From the NCBI RefSeq assembly GCF_001039355.2, contig NW_019775547.1, positions 715,637-779,636 of the forward strand: a stretch of DNA of 64,000 nt. Reading direction: 5' to 3'. The DNA is from Lingula anatina. Its lineage: Eukaryota; Brachiopoda; Lingulata; Lingulida; Lingulidae. Shown piece after piece: positions 58,301 to 64,000 of the stretch. Positions within the stretch are counted from its first letter, which is position 1. Each line of letters begins with the position of its first letter. Under the pieces are notes generated by a model. The model did not search any database, was not told the DNA's origin, and worked only from the letters and a program-made list of their open reading frames with translations. Both the position numbers and the translations under genes were made by a program.

Positions 58301-61300
58301 TGCTGTCCTGCTTTGGGCCCCTCTGGTTCTAGTTGGAAGCTCCGTTTCTGAATTTGTTCCACTTCTTGCCACTACTTCATCATTCTGTTGAGATCTTAAG
58401 GCCTTTGTTTTTGACTTAGAACTATGGAGATCTTCCAAATTCTTGTTTTCATTTTCAGTCTGAATTGGGGATGCTAAACTTCTTTTACCTCTATTTTTTC
58501 TCCCTTTAGATGTATTGCCGTCTTCTGCATTTCCTTTACTATTGTTCTCCTCTCCATCAGTCTCATCCTTGAAAGTTAAACTTTTCTTACCTCCTGTTTT
58601 CTTTTCTAATTGTTTAACATTTTGTTCTGAATTTAATGTTTTGTCCTCCTCTTCAACTATGGGCTGCTTCTTAAATGTGAGACTTTTTCTAACTCTAGAT
58701 TTCTTTCCATCTGTCAAATTAGCTTCTTCTGAATTTCTTTCCTTATTTGGTTGAATACCACTCCTTCTTGTTCTAGAACTTCTGACTTTGGACTCAGAAG
58801 CCTTTTCTTTAGAAACCTGTGTTACATACTCTGTTTTTGGACCACCTTTTTCCACTGCAATTTGGGCTAAGTCCTCATCCACATCAGTCTGTAAAGAACT
58901 TTCGTTTTTGTGTTCTTTTGAGTAATCACTTGATAAATTCGCATTTTGTTCAAAATCACTCTTTCCAACACTCTTTCTCCCAGGGTTAACCCTGCTTTTT
59001 CCTTGAATTTCTGTTTCTTCATTTGGTTGAACTGATTTCAAAGTTACCTTATCTTGCTTTCCTTTGACATTTACTTGAGATGTACATATTTCCGTTCCAG
59101 CATCAGCCTCTTTTCTGTTACGAACACTTGATCTTTTTTCCCTTCCACTATTTTTTTGAGTAATTGAGACATCATTACTATCAAATGGCTTTTTCTTAAT
59201 CTTTTGTCTGGTACTTTTTCTTCTTCCTGGTTGTTCACTCCCCTCTGATGTACTTTCATCCTCTTCCAGTTTATTTAATGGGGACTTAGACCTTCTTCCT
59301 TGACTTCTTCCTTCAACAGAAGCTGCTGAACACCTAACTGATTCCTGAACTGCAATAACTGGGGACATAAAATCAGACTCCTCTTTTGTCTCATCTAGAT
59401 CATTTGATGAGGATTCTCCCTTTAATGGGGTTTGCATATCTTTCTCTGCAACTCCCTCAGGTTTTGAAACAGACTCTGAAAACGAGGAGGCTATGTTTTA
59501 ATCAGCATTAGAATGTCTGCCCGAGGGTCCGTTTGTCAGTGGGCAATAAATCTCAAAAAGTTTTTGCACAAATTTTGATGACATTTTCCAGACAGATAGT
59601 TACAAGCTCATGAAGGAAAAAGTGATTATAATTTCAACTGAATCTCATTCTCCTCATAGATTAATTTAACAATTTCTATTGCCTAGATGGAGCTTAACAC
59701 TTGGGAGTGCTCTTTACATACCTATTTTGTTTTTTTCTCCATGCAGTGAATTGTTGATGGGTATTGGGATAATAGGATGGAGGAGCGTCTCATCATCAGA
59801 TTCATCACTTTCAGGAATCTTCTAAAAATGCAAAAAAGTGAAACAAAAGTTTTTGTTTAAGATAAATTTCCATTGAATGTTTTAGTTGGTTTATAAGTAG
59901 CAGCATGTAAATTACACTTGTAAGCAAAGAAATTATCTTAACTGTGACAACTATACAATTCTAATATATATTCAATGCAACTGTGTAAATGATTGATGTT
60001 TTAACATAAAAATCTTCACATTAAACATGATTTGGTGTTCAGTAAACTATCATAAGACTGGAAAGAAAGCATGAAAGAGGCTCAGAATACTTTATGCCAT
60101 GTAGCAGCCAATGTCCATGTTATGTAGCTTCACACAAAAATACACTAATTATGCTAAAGTGACTGCAGATAGGAAATACCTACTTCTTCTTGGAGTCCAT
60201 ATGCCTGAGTAGCTTCTAGCTCAACCCTCTTGATTTCATCTGACTTATCAGTCCCTTTTGCAAGATCATAACCCTGAATTTCTGCACAGCCATGATCCTG
60301 TGTTCCTTCTACTGTTATAGGTTGTGTAGAATCATCAGATTCGCTAGGATGTGAATCTTCTACTCCATAACTTTGTGTTGCCTCACTGGCGCCATACACT
60401 TGTGTGGGCTCTATATCTTCATAGGCAACAGTTTCTTCCAAAGAAGCATTGTCAGAAGTATTCCTGTCTGCACATACCTCATTTTTTTCAGGGGTGCCAC
60501 TTACCAGAGAGGTTTTACCATTGGAATTTGTGCAACTTGTGTGTGTTCCTGTGTCCTTTATTTCATCAGATTTAGGTTGTAAGGTGATCCCATAAGCTTG
60601 GGTAGGTTCCAAAGCTTCAGCATCATCAACCTCGTATGGCTGCGTGGCATCTGCATCATCTGTGTAGCCATTTCCACTCATGGCAGAACTACCATTTAGA
60701 TTCTTTTTTCCAAGAGGAAACACCTCAATATTACCCTCACCAACAACCTGAGTAGGTGAACATGCACTGTACTCTTGGGTTGCGCCAACAAAATATGGCT
60801 GTGTCTCACCAGTAGCCTCAGCATCATCGACCGGTTTTGAAGCCATTTTGGAGTAGATTTCAGGACTGTTACTATCTGCCAAAGTTGGTGCTGCCATGTC
60901 AGCAAATGCTTGAGTTTCTTGATTGCTGATTCCATCTTCGCCTGGACTCTGTGGTACTAGTCGGTTCAAAGCAGGCTTACCTGCAGCAGCACTGGAATGA
61001 ACTGGACTTTTCTCAAAGCTGCTTGTTACTGCCAGGGTGCTAAAAGAGTTATCTGATTGGGCTGTTTCTTCTGAATGGTTGGTTTCTTCGAGTCTCATAT
61101 GATCTTTTCCAATATTTGCACCATCTTTGTTATGATCTTGTGGGTAAAGTCTTTTCAGGGTTGGAGCACCTCTGGCTAGGTGTACCTGATCAGGACTTTT
61201 GACCGGGCTAGCAGACACAGGCAGGGTGCTGGCATCTGATTCTGTGCCTTCTTCTGTTGTGTACATTTGTGTAGGCTGTTCATCAAAGGAAACACTAAGC

Positions 61301-63717
61301 TTTTTCCCTTTACCTCTGTGCACTGAAACACTTCTATCATCACTTGAATCAGAGGTAAAAGAAGACATTCTGGTAGATTCTGCCTTTGCCTGAATTCCTT
61401 CCACAAAAGTTTGTGTGTTATCTACATCATAAACCATAGTAGGTTCATCATGGATATCCCTTCTTTTTGACGAACTTAAATCCTGACAAATGCTGTCTTT
61501 AACATCTTCCTCAAACAACTGAGTGGCACTGGGAGCTTTATGCACACTGACTAAGTCTTTCTTGTCCTCTCCATCAGGGAAAGCTTGCGTTGCTGCCTCA
61601 AATACATATGACCTGTTGTCATCTGATTCCTCTGTCAAAGATAAACAATAGGAGAATACCTGCTTCAGTTTTTTGGGTGTGACAGATCATTTAATGTCTG
61701 GGGATTCTTCTACACATTTAGATTGTACACGATTACATTGCATTACTTTACTCATACCTTAATTTGTATCACACAATTAGACAAACTTGTTGAAGTAGTA
61801 GCTGGCCTAATACTATTAAATTAAACTCTTAATATTAAATTATTTAAGGCTAGATTCAAATAAACCATTGAGAAAGCACTGTACATGTTAACAAAAAACA
61901 AAATTTTGTTCTGTATTTTGCAAAGCTTGTTAAATTTGCAAAAGTATCAGAAAAGCTGACATCACTATGACTGATGTCAGTTCAATAAAATTCTTTAAAT
62001 ATTGGGAAATAATGTAATCTAAAAAGGGTCTCACCATCTACATCACTCTCTTCTACAAATTCTGCACCAAACACTCCTGGTTGAGAGGCAGACTTCGAAA
62101 TTTCCAACTCGGATTCTCCAACATCTGTAAACATTTCTTTAAAATCATAACAACTAAAACTTCTTGAATCAGAAAGATACATTACAAAGTATGATAGCAT
62201 ATGCTTTCTTACTTCTACCACTGAAAGATGCCATTGATAGCATGTGACTGAAAAAGATCAATAATCTTAAATACTTACATTCTTCATAGAGGAGCGTTTG
62301 CTGGATTTCCAAAGGTTTGTTTACCATGTTATCTTGAAAATATAAATGAAAACATTCCTTAAAATAAAAGGCATAATACAGTTTAGCAGTGCATAATTTC
62401 ATCAAGCTCTATTAGGACTAGTGGTACACTATAAAGGGTGTTGTGAGGAATTATTAAAAAGATGTTTACCAGAATTTAATTCTTTCCCATATCTTTATAT
62501 CCAAAAAGACTGAGAACTATTTTCTCTTCATACCTGGTTTACTGGCAAAAGGAGTTTCTGCAACTGCATTGTTGTTTCCTTGCAAAATTTTCATTTGATC
62601 TAAAAGTAAACAATAATGAATTATTCCACTAACTTGGTATATCAACTTGTCACAATTGATGCACTTCTGCTGTCACTCATATAAGAGTTGTTTATTTTGA
62701 ATACATTTGTGCGTGTGTGTCACATAAGACATTTACTGACTCATTAATTCTGATAACTAACCTTTGCCATCCTCAGCATCACTTTGGTCTGACTCTGCAA
62801 CTAAAACTTTCTCTTCTTCTTGTACCTGATTCAAAGGGAATAAAATATACCAATCTATGTGTCTAATTGAAGTTGACCTGGTAGCAGTGTATAAAATAAC
62901 TACTTAACCCCTTAAAGTAATGCAAATGTAGCTTGATGAAAACACATGTAACATTAAACCTTGTGCAGCAAACTTAATATTACATTAATATTAGAGACTA
63001 TTCCCAGAGACTATTGTACTAACTTTGGATTGAGGGGGTTCTCGCTTAATTGCAATTAACTTGGGCGGCTTAGATGTCTGTCACACCTACTGAGGCTGTT
63101 AGGGGTATTTAAGTATCGTTTAGCAGCTTTAGTGGGCGTCCCAGACGTCTAAGCCGCTTGGGCTGAAAGCAATTTAGCGAGGGACCCCGTGGAGATGGAG
63201 CGATCCTGTTAGATCGATCTAGGGATGGGAACCCAATCTTACATATACACACATACATAACTTATATCCCAATGCAGATAAATTAGATACAAGTTAAACC
63301 ACCTATTACCCAACTAGCCACTATCACTGTGTAGTTAGAAACATAAACCAGATGATACAATAACTTTCAAACCTGCTTATCGAAAAACCAATCCTCTGGC
63401 AAAGATTACAGCGGACTCAAACTGAGATGCATCTGCATAATCAGATACATAGGTAAACAAATAATAACATGCATAATATGCCTGAAGAAAAGCAAACCTT
63501 TACCCATGCATCGTATCATTTTACTTACCTGTGTTGGTGGAAGTACGTCACTGCTATTATCATCTTCATCAGTCTCCAGCGTCAGTGGTTTCTGTAGATT
63601 TCCTCTGCTCCAGTCTCCACCTCCAGCCTCTTTCAGTGTAAACATAGATTCTGAGCCAGTTTCCGATCCTGACTCATCTCCAGCTTTAGCCTCCATTGAT
63701 ATAAAATGACTTGAGAT
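55338..63717 (-). CDS. MDC1: Mediator of DNA damage checkpoint 1 (partial, N-terminus beyond right edge)
   Basis: Thirteen phase-consistent exons on the minus strand: 63717-63529, 62825-62762, 62599-62534, 62332-62279, 62124-62035, 61631-60184, 59821-59722, 59475-57554, 57313-57146, 56974-56906, 56552-56453, 56246-56091 and 55564-55338; 1550 residues in the window. MDC1 is the nuclear scaffold that binds phosphorylated H2AX and recruits RNF8 through ATM-phosphorylated TQxF motifs. Here the 482-residue sixth exon has twelve TQx(F/Y) sites. The 640-residue eighth exon is a basic, Ser/Lys-rich stretch with SRTRRS, TRGQRAS-type repeats, like the TTRGR repeats of vertebrate MDC1. The last five exons give tandem BRCTs (PKIMFTGVLDEDG, LKFLCALGRGIPIVSIEWID, SPEFLLTGLLQQ). 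An acceptor precedes the first exon, so the FHA domain is expected beyond 64000. Confidence 0.9.
63036..63233. mobile_element. Decayed copy of the GATCGATCT MITE
   Basis: In the first visible MDC1 intron. It keeps the inverted GCTTAGATGTCTGTC.../CCCAGACGTCTAAGC pair, TTAGATCGATCTAGGGATGG at one end and the overall size, but diverges strongly elsewhere. Confidence 0.5.
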
Positions 63718-64000
63718 CTAAAATGAACACATATTTAAAGACAAACTTCTATACAATCATATTGACATGGCACGAATTGGCAAACAGCCAGATCTGCAGT
63801 TGGTGACTTTTTTTAAAGTGTAATTAAAGCAAATTTGGTGTAATCAAATGTCTTCGAAAAAAATTCAAATATTTTAACTAGTTATAAATGATGACATAAT
63901 TAATAAAAAAAACTTTTCACCAACATTTTTGTTATATATCCATAAAACAATAGCATGAGAGAATATAGTTTTGAAATTTAAGAGGAGGTTAACTTTTACA
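63718..64000. other. Right edge, probable MDC1 intron
   Basis: Upstream of the acceptor TTCATTTTAG at 63718-63727. AT-rich, with no exon seen. Confidence 0.5.

Noticed and set aside
57873-58754. Plus-strand ORFs rich in Ser, Leu and Phe
   Set aside because: Antisense of the Ser/Lys-rich MDC1 exon at 57554-59475.
1-64000. CRISPR arrays, bacterial operons, ribosome binding sites or rRNA
   Set aside because: Introns, polyadenylation signals and metazoan genes throughout; no spacer-repeat arrays or rRNA seen.

Overview
This is a 64 kb piece of an animal nuclear genome. It is AT-rich, its genes are split by GT-AG introns, and it is full of small non-autonomous repeats. The protein set (NDUFAF2, SMIM15, NADAR, HSDL2, SCP2-type thiolase, a polycystin-1 relative, MDC1) is bilaterian. 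Divergence from the human proteins I remember, plus the repeat landscape, suggest an invertebrate, possibly a mollusc or another lophotrochozoan. The species cannot be fixed from the sequence. The exon models below were built by hand from splice sites; in every multi-exon gene the reading phases agree across all junctions.

Layout: (1) 84-6120, minus strand, first two coding exons of an unrecognised gene that runs off the left edge. (2) 11489-14324, plus, NDUFAF2. (3) 18902-19141, minus, SMIM15. These two are tail-to-tail neighbours in human as well. (4) 20250-21641, plus, a NADAR-family N-glycosidase. (5) 22544-26061, minus, HSDL2 with two SCP2 domains. (6) 27103-35695, plus, an SCPx-type thiolase with no SCP2 domain. 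(7) 40670-51463, plus, a 22-exon, 1764-residue polycystin-1-like protein that stops after five membrane segments. (8) 55338-63717, minus, MDC1, with its N-terminus beyond the right edge.

HSDL2 and the thiolase are divergent peroxisomal genes, about 1 kb apart. The SCP2 domain that vertebrate SCPx carries on its thiolase is absent from the thiolase here, while the neighbouring HSDL2 has two.

The window contains three single-N gaps (2178, 30107, 53735). Each lies at the end of the first copy of a 1-4 kb direct repeat, which looks like two divergent haplotypes placed end to end rather than true duplication. The 26-33 kb pair is useful because each copy shows the empty site for insertions present in the other. 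One is a 688 bp TAA-flanked inverted-repeat element. The other is a 513 bp element with TG...CA ends, a 4 bp target duplication, a primer-binding-like site, a polypurine tract and three ~132 bp LTR-like units, each holding a tRNA-like Pol III promoter. I consider this miniature tRNA-LTR retroelement and the five-segment polycystin the two most novel objects in the window.
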